From assembly GCF_012843705.1 (NCBI RefSeq), contig NZ_JABAFQ010000001.1:1-64000 (forward strand): a stretch of DNA of 64,000 nt, given 5' to 3'. Below, piece by piece: positions 1 to 8,564 of the stretch. A program made the position numbers and the translations under genes. The first letter of the stretch is position 1. Every line of letters starts with the position of its first letter. Source of the DNA: Fusobacterium sp. FSA-380-WT-3A. GTDB taxonomy: Bacteria > Fusobacteriota > Fusobacteriia > Fusobacteriales > Fusobacteriaceae. A model generated the notes under the pieces. The model had not been told where the DNA came from and searched no databases. It worked only from the letters and a program-made list of their open reading frames with translations.

Positions 1-77
1 TGGTGGAGATAAGCGGGATCGAACCGCTGACCTACGCAGTGCAAGTGCGTCGCTCTCCCAAACTGAGCTATATCCCC
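1..77 (-). tRNA. tRNA-Ala (anticodon TGC)
   Basis: The minus strand reads as a full cloverleaf: a 7-bp acceptor stem GGGGATA/TATCTCC with one G-U pair, a TAGCTCAG D-arm, an anticodon loop CTTGCAC giving TGC, a T-arm with GGTTCGATCCC, and an encoded CCA. The CCA begins at base 1, so only the far flank is cut off by the window edge. Reading TGC assigns alanine. Confidence 0.93.
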
Positions 78-174
78 GAACAAGGTATATCATACCAAAA
101 AAAATACTCTTTGTCAATAAAAAAAATATAAAATATTTATTAAAAATGATAAAAGCTTGAAAATAAAAGAAAAG

Positions 175-1338
175 TTATAAGTTATTTTTTAAAAAATTAT
201 CTATTTTTTTTAAAGAATTAACACAATAGTCAATTTCTTCTATTGTATTAGAAAATCCAAATGAAAAACGAACACATCCAAAATCATATGTTCCTAAATA
301 TTTATGAGCTAAAGGAGCACAATGGAAACCTCCTCTTGTAAAAATATTAAATTCTTCAGAAAGAATATTAGTTAATTCAGAGGCGTTTATTCCTTTCATA
401 TTAATACCTACAACAGGTCCTCTAGGAATATTAAAATTATCATATATAATAATAGAATCTATTGAAGAAATTTCTTCAATAAAATATTTAGTAAGTTTGT
501 ATTCATGCTTAAAAATAGTATCAAGTCCTATAGAATCAATATAATCTATACCTGCTCCAAGACTTAAAATACCAGGAACATTAGATGTACCAGCTTCTAA
601 AACTTCAGGCATTTTTGAAGGTTGTCTAGGAAGTTTTGAATAACTACCTGTTCCACCTTCTATAATAGGAGTAAGGTTTATGTTTTCGTTTACATATATT
701 CCTCCTATACCCTGAATACCTAACAATGATTTATGTCCTGTGAAACAAAGAATATCTATATTATATTTCTCTATATCTATTTTATAATATCCAGCACTTT
801 GAGAAACGTCTACAACAAAAATTAAGTTATATTTTTTACAAATTTTTCCAATTTTTTCTAAATTAAAAATATAACCTGTAACATTTGAAATATGATTAAT
901 AATAACAGCTTTTGTGTTAGGTGTAATATTTTTTTCTAAATTTTCCATGACTATTTCATCATTTTTATCAGGAGTAATATAAGAAACTTTTACATTTTTC
1001 TCATCTTTTAGATAATTTATAGGTCTAAGAACAGAATTATGCTCTAATACTGATGTAATGATGTGACAATCCTTTAAATTAATCCCTTTAATAGCAAAAT
1101 TAAGGGCTTCAGTAGAATTTTTTGTAAAAGCTATTTGTAAAGGATTTTTAATATTAAAAAAATTAGCAAGTTTTTCTCTAACTTCAAAAACTTTTCTTTC
1201 AAGTTCTATAGATTTTTTATGTGAACTTCTGCTAGGATTTCCATTAAAAGTAGTTAATGCTTCAACAACAGAGTTTATAACAATTTGTGGTTTTGGATTT
1301 GATGTAGCACTGTGGTCGAAATAGTAATTTTTTTCCAT
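175..1338 (-). CDS. Cysteine desulfurase / selenocysteine lyase family protein
   Basis: PLP-dependent class V aminotransferase, about 387 residues. It opens with MEKNYYFDHSAT, then has a DVSQSAG segment and the PLP lysine in FTGHKSLLGIQGIGG. A Cys lies near the C-terminus in TRGGFHCAPLAHKYLG, the position of the persulfide Cys in desulfurases. The short N-terminus and EGGTGSYS...EAGTSNVPG motifs resemble the EF2568-type subfamily (TIGR01977), which in some genomes travels with selenium-metabolism genes. I chose the ATG at 1338 because GAGGTG lies just upstream; a TTG 18 nt earlier would bury that site. It could move sulfur for Fe-S clusters or selenium for selenophosphate. A tRNA-Sec lies 14 kb away, but no sel gene adjoins. 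Confidence 0.8.
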   Translation of the reverse strand: MEKNYYFDHSATSNPKPQIVINSVVEALTTFNGNPSRSSHKKSIELERKVFEVREKLANFFNIKNPLQIAFTKNSTEALNFAIKGINLKDCHIITSVLEHNSVLRPINYLKDEKNVKVSYITPDKNDEIVMENLEKNITPNTKAVIINHISNVTGYIFNLEKIGKICKKYNLIFVVDVSQSAGYYKIDIEKYNIDILCFTGHKSLLGIQGIGGIYVNENINLTPIIEGGTGSYSKLPRQPSKMPEVLEAGTSNVPGILSLGAGIDYIDSIGLDTIFKHEYKLTKYFIEEISSIDSIIIYDNFNIPRGPVVGINMKGINASELTNILSEEFNIFTRGGFHCAPLAHKYLGTYDFGCVRFSFGFSNTIEEIDYCVNSLKKIDNFLKNNL

Positions 1339-1446
1339 AAAAATATAACACCTCAAAATAAAATTATAATAAAATTATATCATATTTATAAAAAACATAA
1401 AAGAAATAAAATCAATGAAAATATTAAAAAAAATAAAAAAAATCAC

Positions 1447-1475
1447 TTGTCAATATCTGTAAAATATGATATAAC
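1447..1475 (+). promoter_or_regulatory. Promoter of the HU gene
   Basis: TTGTCA (1447-1452), a 17-bp spacer and TATAAC (1470-1475), with an extended TGA before the -10. It points at the HU gene 70 bp downstream. A near-consensus promoter suits an abundant nucleoid protein. Confidence 0.75.
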
Positions 1476-1546
1476 TTATAAGCTATGCAAAAAATTTTTA
1501 GGTTATAATTATTTAAAAATTTATATATATTTTGGAGGTAAAAGTA

Positions 1547-1822
1547 ATGACAAAAAAAGAGTTAGCAAACATATTATATTTAAAGGAAGTATTTGATACT
1601 AAATTAGAAGCAGAGAAAAAAATAGATTCTATATTAGATTTAATTCAAGAAACACTATTATCTGGAGAAAACGTTAATTTTATCGGTTGGGGAAAATTAG
1701 AAGTAGTACAAAGAGCTCCAAGACTTGGAAGAAATCCTAAAACTGGAGAAGAAGTTCAAATTGAATCAAGAAGAGGAATCAAATTTAAACCTGGAAAAAA
1801 TTTCTTAGAAAAATTAAACTAA
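1547..1822 (+). CDS. hup: HU family DNA-binding protein
   Basis: A small basic histone-like protein of 91 residues that binds and bends DNA as a dimer. The family signature GRNPKTGE lies in the beta-arm, preceded by VNFIGWGKLEVVQRAPRLG and followed by IKFKPGKNFLEKLN, the typical HU C-terminus. The start is the ATG at 1547: GGAGG at 1534-1538 is its ribosome binding site and would lie inside the gene if the upstream TTG at 1532 were used. It is monocistronic, with its own strong promoter and a hairpin terminator 30 bp after the stop. HU rather than IHF is a family-level judgement. Confidence 0.93.
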   Translation: MTKKELANILYLKEVFDTKLEAEKKIDSILDLIQETLLSGENVNFIGWGKLEVVQRAPRLGRNPKTGEEVQIESRRGIKFKPGKNFLEKLN

Positions 1823-1852
1823 TATAGAAAATTAATATAGATTTTAAAGAAA

Positions 1853-1884
1853 AGAGGATATCATTAAGATGTCCTTATTTTTTT
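1853..1884 (+). terminator. Rho-independent terminator after HU
   Basis: Stem GGATATC/GATGTCC with loop ATTAA and one G-U pair, followed by CTTATTTTTTT. It separates HU from the EF-G-like gene. Confidence 0.75.
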
Positions 1885-2047
1885 ATAACAAATAATTTTT
1901 ATATAAAATAATGAATATATATAAATCTAATTGTATTAAAAATATTAAAAAAATTCAAAAAATACTTGATTTTTTAAAATTTATAAGCTATATACATAAT
2001 ATGAGGTTAAAATTGCTAAAATAATTTTTACAGGAGGGGTTATAACT

Positions 2048-4129
2048 ATGAAAAACTATACTACTGATCAAATTAGAAATGTAAGCTTTTTAGGACACAG
2101 AGGCTCAGGAAAAACTTCACTTGTTGAAGCACTTTTATATAGAGCCAAAGTTGTTGCAAAACCTGGTGTTATTGAAAAAGGAAATACTTTATCAGATTAT
2201 GATGATGAAGAAATAACAAGACAATTTTCAATAAATACTTCTGTTATATCTTTAGATTATCAAGATAAAATTTATAATATTTTGGATACTCCAGGATATG
2301 CAGATTTTAGAGGAGAAGTTTTATCAGCTTTAACTGTTTCTGAAGGAGCTGTTATTGTTATAGATGCTAGTGCTGGAATAGAAGTTGGAACAGAAAAAGC
2401 TTGGAGATTGTTAGAAGAAAGAAATATACCAAGAATAATATTTATTAATAAAATGGATAAAGGAGCTATAAATTATAAAAAAATTCTTACTGAATTAAAA
2501 GAAAAATTTGGTAAAAAAATTGCTCCATTCTGTATCCCTTTAGGAGAAGGAGAAGAATTTAAGGGATTTATAAACGTTGTAGAAAATAAATGTAGAATCT
2601 TTACAGGAGATTTATGTGAAGATAGACCTTTAGTAGAACATGAAGATTTTGAAAGTGTAAAAAATCTTCTTGTAGAAGCTGTAGCTGAAACAAGTGAAGA
2701 AGCTATGGAAAAATTCTTTAATGGGGAAGAATTTACTCATGATGAAATACAACAAGGACTTCGTAAAGGAGTTGTAAATGGAGATGTAGTTCCAGTAGTT
2801 GTAGGTTCTGCTATTGGAGGAATAGGATTCCAAACTTTATTTGAAATGATATATGATTATATGCCTACTCCTGTTGAATCAAAAGGTGGAGAAGTTTTAG
2901 GAATAAATCCAGATACTAAAGAGGAAATAATAAGAAAAGTTGACATGCAAGAGCCATTTTCAGCTTTTGTATTTAAAACTATAGTTGACCCATTTATTGG
3001 AAAAATATCTTTATTTAAGGTTAATTCTGGAATAGCTACAAAAGATGTAGAAGTTTTAAATGCTAGTCAAAATAAAAAAGAAAAATTAAGTAACCTTTAT
3101 TTTGTAAGAGGTATAAAACAAAGAGATACAGAAAGAGTAGTGGCTGGAGATATAGCTGCTACTACAAAACTTACATATACAAAAACAGGTGATACTTTAT
3201 GTGATAAAAATAGTCCAATAGTTTATGAACAAATGAAATTCCCAAGACCTTGTATATTTATGAATGTAATACCTACAAAAAAATCTGATGATGAAAAAAT
3301 AAGTACTTGTCTTCAAAAGTTATCTGAAGAAGATCCAACTTTAAAAGTTATAAGAAATTCTGAAACTAAAGAATTGTTAATTGGTGGTCAAGGAAAAACT
3401 CATCTTGAAATAGTTTTAAGTAAATTATTTAATAAATTCCAAGTACAAGCAACTTTATCTAAACCAAAAGTAGCTTATAGAGAAACTATTAGAAAAGAAG
3501 TTTCAGTACAAGGAAAACATAAAAAACAGTCTGGTGGAGCTGGACAATATGGAGATGTATTTATTAAATTTGAACCATTGTATGATAAAGAATATGAATT
3601 TGTAGATAATATCAAAGGTGGAGTTGTACCAAAACAATATTTACCAGCAGTAGAAAAAGGATTACATGAAGCTGCACTTAAAGGACCTTTAGCAGGATAT
3701 CCTGTTATAAACTTTAAAGCAACATTATTTGATGGATCTTATCACCCAGTAGATTCTAATGAAATTTCATTTAAACAGGCAGCAATTCTTGCTTTTAGAA
3801 AGGCTATGGAAAGTGGAGCATCACCAGTATTGTTAGAGCCAATTGTAAAAATGGAAATAATAGTTCCTGAAGAATATACAGGAGATGTAATGGGAGATAT
3901 GAATAAAAGAAGAGGTAAAATTTTAGGAATAGACCCATTAACTTATGGAGAACAAAAAATTTCTGTTGAGGTTCCACAAAAAGAAGTACTAGAATATGCT
4001 ATTGATTTAAAAGCTATGACTCAATCTAAAGGAAGATTTGAATTTGAATTTTTAAAATATGATTATGTACCAAATGAGGTAGCAGATAAGGTTATTGAAG
4101 AAGTTAAAAAAGATAAAGAAGAAAAATAG
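2048..4129 (+). CDS. Elongation factor G-like GTPase (EF-G2 type)
   Basis: A 693-residue translational GTPase. G1 is GHRGSGKT (16-23), G3 DTPGYAD (80-86) and G4 NKMD (134-137), followed by domains II-V typical of EF-G (the domain IV region holds KKQSGGAGQYGDVFIKFEP). Canonical EF-G has AHIDAGKTT in its P-loop. The GHRGSGKTS variant and the lack of neighbouring rpsL, rpsG or tuf place this with the EF-G-like paralogues (EF-G2), whose role is poorly defined. A main fusA is therefore expected elsewhere. It has a very strong ribosome binding site (AGGAGGGG, 2031-2038) and is monocistronic, ending at a strong terminator. Assignment to the EF-G superfamily is secure; the subtype is inferred. Confidence 0.88.
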   Translation: MKNYTTDQIRNVSFLGHRGSGKTSLVEALLYRAKVVAKPGVIEKGNTLSDYDDEEITRQFSINTSVISLDYQDKIYNILDTPGYADFRGEVLSALTVSEGAVIVIDASAGIEVGTEKAWRLLEERNIPRIIFINKMDKGAINYKKILTELKEKFGKKIAPFCIPLGEGEEFKGFINVVENKCRIFTGDLCEDRPLVEHEDFESVKNLLVEAVAETSEEAMEKFFNGEEFTHDEIQQGLRKGVVNGDVVPVVVGSAIGGIGFQTLFEMIYDYMPTPVESKGGEVLGINPDTKEEIIRKVDMQEPFSAFVFKTIVDPFIGKISLFKVNSGIATKDVEVLNASQNKKEKLSNLYFVRGIKQRDTERVVAGDIAATTKLTYTKTGDTLCDKNSPIVYEQMKFPRPCIFMNVIPTKKSDDEKISTCLQKLSEEDPTLKVIRNSETKELLIGGQGKTHLEIVLSKLFNKFQVQATLSKPKVAYRETIRKEVSVQGKHKKQSGGAGQYGDVFIKFEPLYDKEYEFVDNIKGGVVPKQYLPAVEKGLHEAALKGPLAGYPVINFKATLFDGSYHPVDSNEISFKQAAILAFRKAMESGASPVLLEPIVKMEIIVPEEYTGDVMGDMNKRRGKILGIDPLTYGEQKISVEVPQKEVLEYAIDLKAMTQSKGRFEFEFLKYDYVPNEVADKVIEEVKKDKEEK

Positions 4130-4147
4130 TATCATAGTATAACCTCA

Positions 4148-4190
4148 AGAAGAGAGACTTATAGAGAAATCTGAAGGTCTCTCTTTTATT
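4148..4190 (+). terminator. Terminator of the EF-G-like gene
   Basis: Perfect 8-bp stem AGAGAGAC/GTCTCTCT followed by TTTT, starting about 20 bp after the stop codon. Confidence 0.85.
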
Positions 4191-4204
4191 AATAAAAAGT
4201 GAAA

Positions 4205-4288
4205 TAAAAAAAGTAATGTTATCAATGCGGGCGAGACATAGATAACATTACTTATGTAGGGAGTATGGGGTTTTGAATTATCCCTTAT
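4205..4288 (-). ncRNA. Candidate small RNA with C-rich motifs
   Basis: On the minus strand a perfect 13-bp inverted repeat (AAGTAATGTTATC at 4211-4223 against 4241-4253) is followed at once by seven T residues, which makes a strong intrinsic terminator. About 45 nt upstream lies an extended -10, TGATATAAT. The implied transcript is about 85 nt and contains no plausible ORF. It carries three unpaired C-rich stretches (AACCCC, CTCCCTAC and, in the terminator loop, CTCGCCCGC) in a locally GC-rich patch. Such C-rich loops can pair with Shine-Dalgarno sequences, as in several regulatory RNAs. It lies antisense to nothing annotated, between the EF-G terminator and the patB promoter region. The remaining gap to 4491 is plain AT-rich sequence. 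Confidence 0.55.
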
Positions 4289-4294
4289 GAAATA

Positions 4295-4323
4295 ATTATA
4301 TCATATAATAAAAAAAAAGTACA
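4295..4323 (-). promoter_or_regulatory. Promoter of the candidate small RNA
   Basis: Read on the minus strand: a weak -35 (TGTACT, 4318-4323), a 17-bp spacer ending in TGA, then TATAAT (4295-4300). The extended -10 is what supports the call. Confidence 0.5.
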
Positions 4324-4491
4324 GTATTATTTTGAAAAAAGTACACTTTTGAATAAAAAAATATATATTAGTGCATCATTTCAAAACTATAATGTCTGAA
4401 AATTATAAAAATGTTTTAATAAAAATATATAATAAAGATAAAAAAATATGTTATAATTTAAATATAAGTTAAATGAATAGAGGAGGGAAAA

Positions 4492-5685
4492 ATGAAATAT
4501 AATTTTGATGAAATAATTAAACGTGGAAAAAGAAATTCTATAAAATGGAATAGTAAATATTATAAGGCTATGTTTAATAATCATGAAGATTTACTTTCTA
4601 TGTGGGTAGCAGATATGGATTTTAGAGTATCTGATGGAATACAAAATAGATTAAAAAAACTTATAGATCATGGAATATATGGATATGGGGCAATAGATGA
4701 TGAATATTATGAGGCAATCATAAGATGGAATAAACTTAGAAATGGTTGGGATATTCCTAAAGAAGCTATATGTCATACTCCGGGAATAGTACCAGCTATA
4801 AATTATATTTTACAAACTTATACAAAAGAAAAGGATAGTGTAATGATATTTACTCCAGTTTATGGACCTTTTAAAAGAAGTATTATAAATAATAAAAGAA
4901 TTGTAGTAACATGCCCATTATTAAAAGATGAAAATAATAATTATAATTTAGATTTTCAAAAAATGGAAATGTTAATAAAAGAAAAAGATGTTAAAATGAT
5001 AATCTTCTGTTCTCCTCATAATCCTATTGGGAGAGTATGGAGAAAAGAAGAAATAGAGAAAGTAGCAGATATTTGTTTAGATAATAAGGTTTTAATGATA
5101 TGTGATGAAATTCATTCTGATTTAATTTTTGGAGATAATAAATTTGTTTCTTATGGAAATTTAGATGAAAAATATTTAGAAAATGGTATTATCTGTAATG
5201 CAGTAAGTAAAACTTTTAACCTAGCTGGAATGCAAGTATCGAATATAATCATTCACAATACTGTATTGAGAGAAAAATATAAACAAACACTAGCCCTTTA
5301 TAATATAGGAGCACCAAATGCTTTTGCTATTGAGGCTGTAAAAGGAGCTTACTTAGAAAGTGATGAATGGTATAAAGAAATGAAAGAATATATTTATAAT
5401 AATATGGTATTTGCTAAAGAATATATTGACAAAAATTTACCTAAATTAAAATATAATATACCTCAAGGGACATATTTAGGTTGGATAGATTTTAATGCTT
5501 ATAACTTATATGGTAAAGAGATGGAAGATGTTTTTGAAGAAAAAATTAAAGTTGGAATAGATTATGGACATTGGTTTGGAGAAGAGGGAAAAGGATTTAT
5601 AAGAATGAATTTTGCTTGTCCAAGGGAGGTTGTAATAGAAGCTTTGGTTAGAGTAAAAAAATATATAGATACTCTTGAAAAATAA
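4492..5685 (+). CDS. patB: MalY/PatB-family C-S lyase (cystathionine beta-lyase-like)
   Basis: A fold-type I PLP enzyme of 397 residues. The N-terminal SMWVADMDFRVSDGIQNRL segment and the PLP lysine in NAVSKTFNLAGMQ (around residue 240) are diagnostic of the MalY/PatB group, which cleaves the C-S bond of cystathionine or cysteine and releases H2S or thiols. CDEIHSDL supplies the PLP-pyridine Asp, and RMNFACPREV near the end carries the carboxylate-binding Arg. AGGAGGG precedes the ATG, and it is monocistronic between two terminators. A second MalY-like gene lies at 60318-61484 in a sugar operon; this one stands alone and is more likely catabolic (cysteine or cystathionine). Exact substrate unknown. 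Confidence 0.85.
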   Translation: MKYNFDEIIKRGKRNSIKWNSKYYKAMFNNHEDLLSMWVADMDFRVSDGIQNRLKKLIDHGIYGYGAIDDEYYEAIIRWNKLRNGWDIPKEAICHTPGIVPAINYILQTYTKEKDSVMIFTPVYGPFKRSIINNKRIVVTCPLLKDENNNYNLDFQKMEMLIKEKDVKMIIFCSPHNPIGRVWRKEEIEKVADICLDNKVLMICDEIHSDLIFGDNKFVSYGNLDEKYLENGIICNAVSKTFNLAGMQVSNIIIHNTVLREKYKQTLALYNIGAPNAFAIEAVKGAYLESDEWYKEMKEYIYNNMVFAKEYIDKNLPKLKYNIPQGTYLGWIDFNAYNLYGKEMEDVFEEKIKVGIDYGHWFGEEGKGFIRMNFACPREVVIEALVRVKKYIDTLEK

Positions 5686-5697
5686 AATTTTATAATA

Positions 5698-5748
5698 AAA
5701 AATAGGAGATGATTAAAATTTTTTAATGTCTCCTATTTTTGTTTTTTT
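5698..5748. terminator. Bidirectional terminator between patB and the ProX-like gene
   Basis: A 12-bp perfect stem AAAAATAGGAGA/TCTCCTATTTTT with T-rich flanks on both sides. It can stop the plus-strand patB transcript and the converging minus-strand gene. Confidence 0.8.
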
Positions 5749-5787
5749 AAAATTATTAATTTAAAGAAATTTTAAAAGTAAAATTAA

Positions 5788-6276
5788 TTATAATTCGACT
5801 ATTTCTATTTTATTTCCATGATTTTTTATTATTTCAAATAAATCTTTTATTTTCATCCAAATAGTTGCTGTATTATCATTAGGATGTACTCCAATTAATC
5901 CAGGTTCTTGAAAAAAGTCTTTATCAAAAAATACTTGTACTTTTTTTTCATTATCATTTAATATACCAAAAGGTGTTACTGAGCCAGGAGATAAATTTAA
6001 AAAAATCATTAACTCTTCTTCAGAAGCAAACCTTAATGGACGAGTTTTATATAATTCTCTAAATTTTTTTAAATCAGTTTTTTTATTTCCTTTTATTGTA
6101 ATTAAATAATAATTTCTTTTTTTATCATCTCTCATAAAGATATTTTTTGCATCAGCTTCTGGGTATGGAAGCTTTATTTCAGCAAGTTCTGCCATATTGT
6201 AAACTGCCTTATGTTCACTTACTTCATACCAAATATTGTTTTCATCTAAAAATTTATATATCTCTTCTTTATTCAT
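5788..6276 (-). CDS. ProX/YbaK-type aminoacyl-tRNA deacylase
   Basis: A 162-residue YbaK/INS-domain protein. It matches freestanding trans-editing deacylases of the ProX (ProXp-ala/PrdX) type, which hydrolyse mischarged Ala-tRNA-Pro. Visible family features are AELAEIKLPYPEADAKNIFMRDDKKRNYYLITIKGNKKTDLK, with the catalytic-region Lys in KNIF, then SPGSVTPFGILND and GLIGVHPNDNTATIWM. It acts in the cytoplasm in translation quality control. The ATG at 6276 follows AAGGGGGAAATTTT; this initiation region is tandemly duplicated upstream (see the repeat at 6274-6323), creating a nine-codon upstream ORF. Whether it edits Ala-tRNA-Pro or another species cannot be read from sequence alone. Confidence 0.8.
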   Translation of the reverse strand: MNKEEIYKFLDENNIWYEVSEHKAVYNMAELAEIKLPYPEADAKNIFMRDDKKRNYYLITIKGNKKTDLKKFRELYKTRPLRFASEEELMIFLNLSPGSVTPFGILNDNEKKVQVFFDKDFFQEPGLIGVHPNDNTATIWMKIKDLFEIIKNHGNKIEIVEL

Positions 6277-6302
6277 AAAATTTCCCCCTTATCATATAGC
6301 AT
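6273..6302 (-). CDS. Nine-codon upstream ORF coupled to the ProX-like gene
   Basis: The duplicated initiation region carries its own GGGG-AAATTTT-ATG and reads MLYDKGEIL then TGA. That TGA overlaps the ATG of the downstream gene as ATGA, so a ribosome that starts at the extra copy would stop exactly on the true start. The sequence shows this directly; a role in coupling or tuning expression is inference, and it may simply be a by-product of a tandem duplication. Confidence 0.35.
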   Translation of the reverse strand: MLYDKGEIL

Positions 6303-6323
6303 AAAATTTCCCCTATCATATAG
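6274..6323. repeat. Tandem duplication of a translation start region
   Basis: Two adjacent copies of CATAAAATTTCCCC(CT)TATCATATAG (plus-strand sense) at 6274-6299 and 6300-6323, differing by a 2-nt indel. Read on the minus strand each copy holds a G-run ribosome binding site and an ATG. Confidence 0.85.
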
Positions 6324-6358
6324 TAAAAAGATTGTCACATTATTTTGTAACAATCTTC
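6322..6358 (-). terminator. Terminator of the GH13 gene
   Basis: On the minus strand, stem AAGATTGT/ACAATCTT then TTTTTAC. It lies between the glycosidase stop and the ProX-like gene's leader. Confidence 0.75.
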
Positions 6359-6369
6359 TTATAAAATTT

Positions 6370-8424
6370 TTATAAACTGCAAATATCCGTATTAGAAATA
6401 ATTAAATATCCTAAGTCTTTTATATTGAAATTTAATTTTCTAGAAGCAGGAATATTTCTTTTTCCATAGGATAATTCGTATATAAATTTACATTTTTTTA
6501 CAGATAGAATATCATCAAAAGCAGAAAAATCAACATCTATATTAAAAGATGTAAGAGGATTTCTGCTAATTATAACTATAATAAAATTATCCATTCCCCT
6601 ATTTTTTCCAAATTGGTCAACTCCATTATCTAAGAATCGAATATATCCATAAATGTCCTCATTTAGATAAAACTGTTTAAAATCTCCTGTAGAAAGTAAA
6701 GAGTGCTTATTTCTCATTTTTGTTAAGAATTTATACCAAGATAAAATCTCTTGATTTTCTCTTCCCCAAGGGTAAGTTCTACGGTTATCAGGGTCTTTTC
6801 CACCTTTTAAACCAGCTTCATCTCCATAATAAATAAGTGGAACTCCTGGGAATGTCAATTGTACAAGACTAAATAATTTTAATAATTCAAGACCTAATTT
6901 TTTTATCAAGTCCTCTTTCATAATAAGTTTATCCTTATGAAGTCCCTTTTTATAAAGATAATCTTGCATAAATCTTCCAATATCTTCACAAACTGATAAT
7001 ATTCTTTCAACATCATGACTTCCTATAATATTAGTTAAAGCATAGAAATTTTCTTTTGGATAATTTTCTCTCAAATTCATAAACAATTTACAAACTTTTT
7101 CAGCATTTCCTTTATTATAGAAAAAATCTAAAAGAATTTTTTTAAATGGATAGTTAGTAACAGTATCTAACTCTTTCCCACACATATACTCTCTTCTTTG
7201 GTTATAGCTAATTTTATTAGTTGCATCTTCCCAAACTTCTCCAAGAAGAACAGAATCTTTATCTATTTCATGGCATTTTTTTCTCAAAAGTTTTAAAAAT
7301 TCTCCAGGTAATTCATCAGCAACATCTAAACGCCAACCTTTTATACCAGCTTTCAACCATTTTGCTACAACACTATCTTCATCTCTTATAATATAATCTA
7401 AGAAACTAGGGTTTAACTCATTTACACAAGGTAAATCATCATTTCCCCACCATGAAACATATTCATTTGGATAATTTTTAAAAGTATACCAATCATAATA
7501 TGGTGAACCTACAGAGTTATAAGCTCCTACTGAATCATAATGGTTAAATCTATTGAAATATTTACTATCTCTACCTGTATGGCTAAATACTCCGTCTAAA
7601 ATAACATTTATATTATTTTTTCTTAAAGTAGTTATTAAATTATTAAAATCTTCTTCAGTTCCCAATATAGAATCTACTTTTTTATAATCTCCTGTATCAT
7701 ATCTATGATTACTAGCAGCTTGGAAAATTGGGTTTAGGTATATTAAATTTATTCCTAACTCTTTAAAATAATCAACTTTTTTTTCTATTCCTTTGAAATT
7801 TCCACCAAAGAAATCCCAACGAAGAATTTCTCCATAAGTTCCTTTAATATAGATAGGGGTATCATACCAATTTCCATATATAAAAGTATTTTCTTTGTGG
7901 TCTGATAAAGCACCATAAGGGTTTCCATTAAAAAATCTATCTGGAAAAATTTGATAAATAATAGATTCTTTATACCAGTCAGGAGTTTTACTTTCAGGAT
8001 AGAAAGTTGTCATTTGATAACTATGAGGATTATCAGAATAAACTTGTCCTACACCACCTAATCCATCATAATTATTTCCATAATATTTAAATTCTCCATT
8101 TTTTAAAATTATTTCAAAATAATAAAAAACAAGTCTTGGTTTATCCCCAACTTTATAGGTATATGTATATATATCATCAGGTTCTCCTAAATTTTTTTTG
8201 CATGTCATATGATACCTATATTCCTTTGGGGGCTTTGAAATATCTAAATTATCTATAAAAAAATGGATAAATACAGAATCTATCATAGCTTTTTCATTTA
8301 TTTTTATATTAAAAGTAACTGACTCATTACAAGGAACAGCACCAAAAATAGACTTATAATTTGTATCTTGTGAATTAAAGAATATATAATTATCATCCCA
8401 AGCTAAATTTAAAAGTTCTACCAT
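6370..8424 (-). CDS. GH13 alpha-glycosidase (neopullulanase / cyclomaltodextrinase-like)
   Basis: A 684-residue glycoside hydrolase family 13 protein with an N-terminal starch-binding-like domain (about 1-150). The (beta/alpha)8 barrel then starts near WYKESIIYQIFPDRF. The catalytic triad is visible: nucleophile Asp in GWRLDVADE (about 365), acid/base Glu in LLGEVWED (about 395) and the third Asp in IGSHDVERI (about 470). DGVFSHTG is conserved region I. No signal peptide is seen, so it likely acts in the cytoplasm on imported malto-oligosaccharides. It is monocistronic with its own terminator. The N-terminal domain favours the neopullulanase/cyclomaltodextrinase group over simple alpha-amylase, but specificity is not proven. 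Confidence 0.85.
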   Translation of the reverse strand: MVELLNLAWDDNYIFFNSQDTNYKSIFGAVPCNESVTFNIKINEKAMIDSVFIHFFIDNLDISKPPKEYRYHMTCKKNLGEPDDIYTYTYKVGDKPRLVFYYFEIILKNGEFKYYGNNYDGLGGVGQVYSDNPHSYQMTTFYPESKTPDWYKESIIYQIFPDRFFNGNPYGALSDHKENTFIYGNWYDTPIYIKGTYGEILRWDFFGGNFKGIEKKVDYFKELGINLIYLNPIFQAASNHRYDTGDYKKVDSILGTEEDFNNLITTLRKNNINVILDGVFSHTGRDSKYFNRFNHYDSVGAYNSVGSPYYDWYTFKNYPNEYVSWWGNDDLPCVNELNPSFLDYIIRDEDSVVAKWLKAGIKGWRLDVADELPGEFLKLLRKKCHEIDKDSVLLGEVWEDATNKISYNQRREYMCGKELDTVTNYPFKKILLDFFYNKGNAEKVCKLFMNLRENYPKENFYALTNIIGSHDVERILSVCEDIGRFMQDYLYKKGLHKDKLIMKEDLIKKLGLELLKLFSLVQLTFPGVPLIYYGDEAGLKGGKDPDNRRTYPWGRENQEILSWYKFLTKMRNKHSLLSTGDFKQFYLNEDIYGYIRFLDNGVDQFGKNRGMDNFIIVIISRNPLTSFNIDVDFSAFDDILSVKKCKFIYELSYGKRNIPASRKLNFNIKDLGYLIISNTDICSL

Positions 8425-8518
8425 AATTAAACCTCTTTTTAAATTTATATAGTTGTATATTTATATTATAGAATAATTTTAAAAAAATGTACATAGAAAA
8501 ATGAAGAAACTATTGAAA

Positions 8519-8556
8519 TTAAAAAAGAGCTAAAAGAAAAATTCTGATAGCTCTAA
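8519..8556 (-). terminator. Terminator of yitT
   Basis: On the minus strand, stem AGAGCTA/TAGCTCT followed by TTTTTT, placed just after the yitT stop. Confidence 0.75.
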
Positions 8557-8564
8557 AAAATATT

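Noticed and set aside
1312-1596. 94-codon frame overlapping the desulfurase start and HU promoter
   Set aside because: Lys/Ile/Asn-rich translation of intergenic AT-rich DNA; it covers a consensus promoter and the HU ribosome binding site.
4297-4311. ATTATAT-C-ATATAAT palindrome as an operator
   Set aside because: It is pure A/T around one base, overlaps the likely promoter of the small RNA, and such palindromes are expected by chance in this composition.
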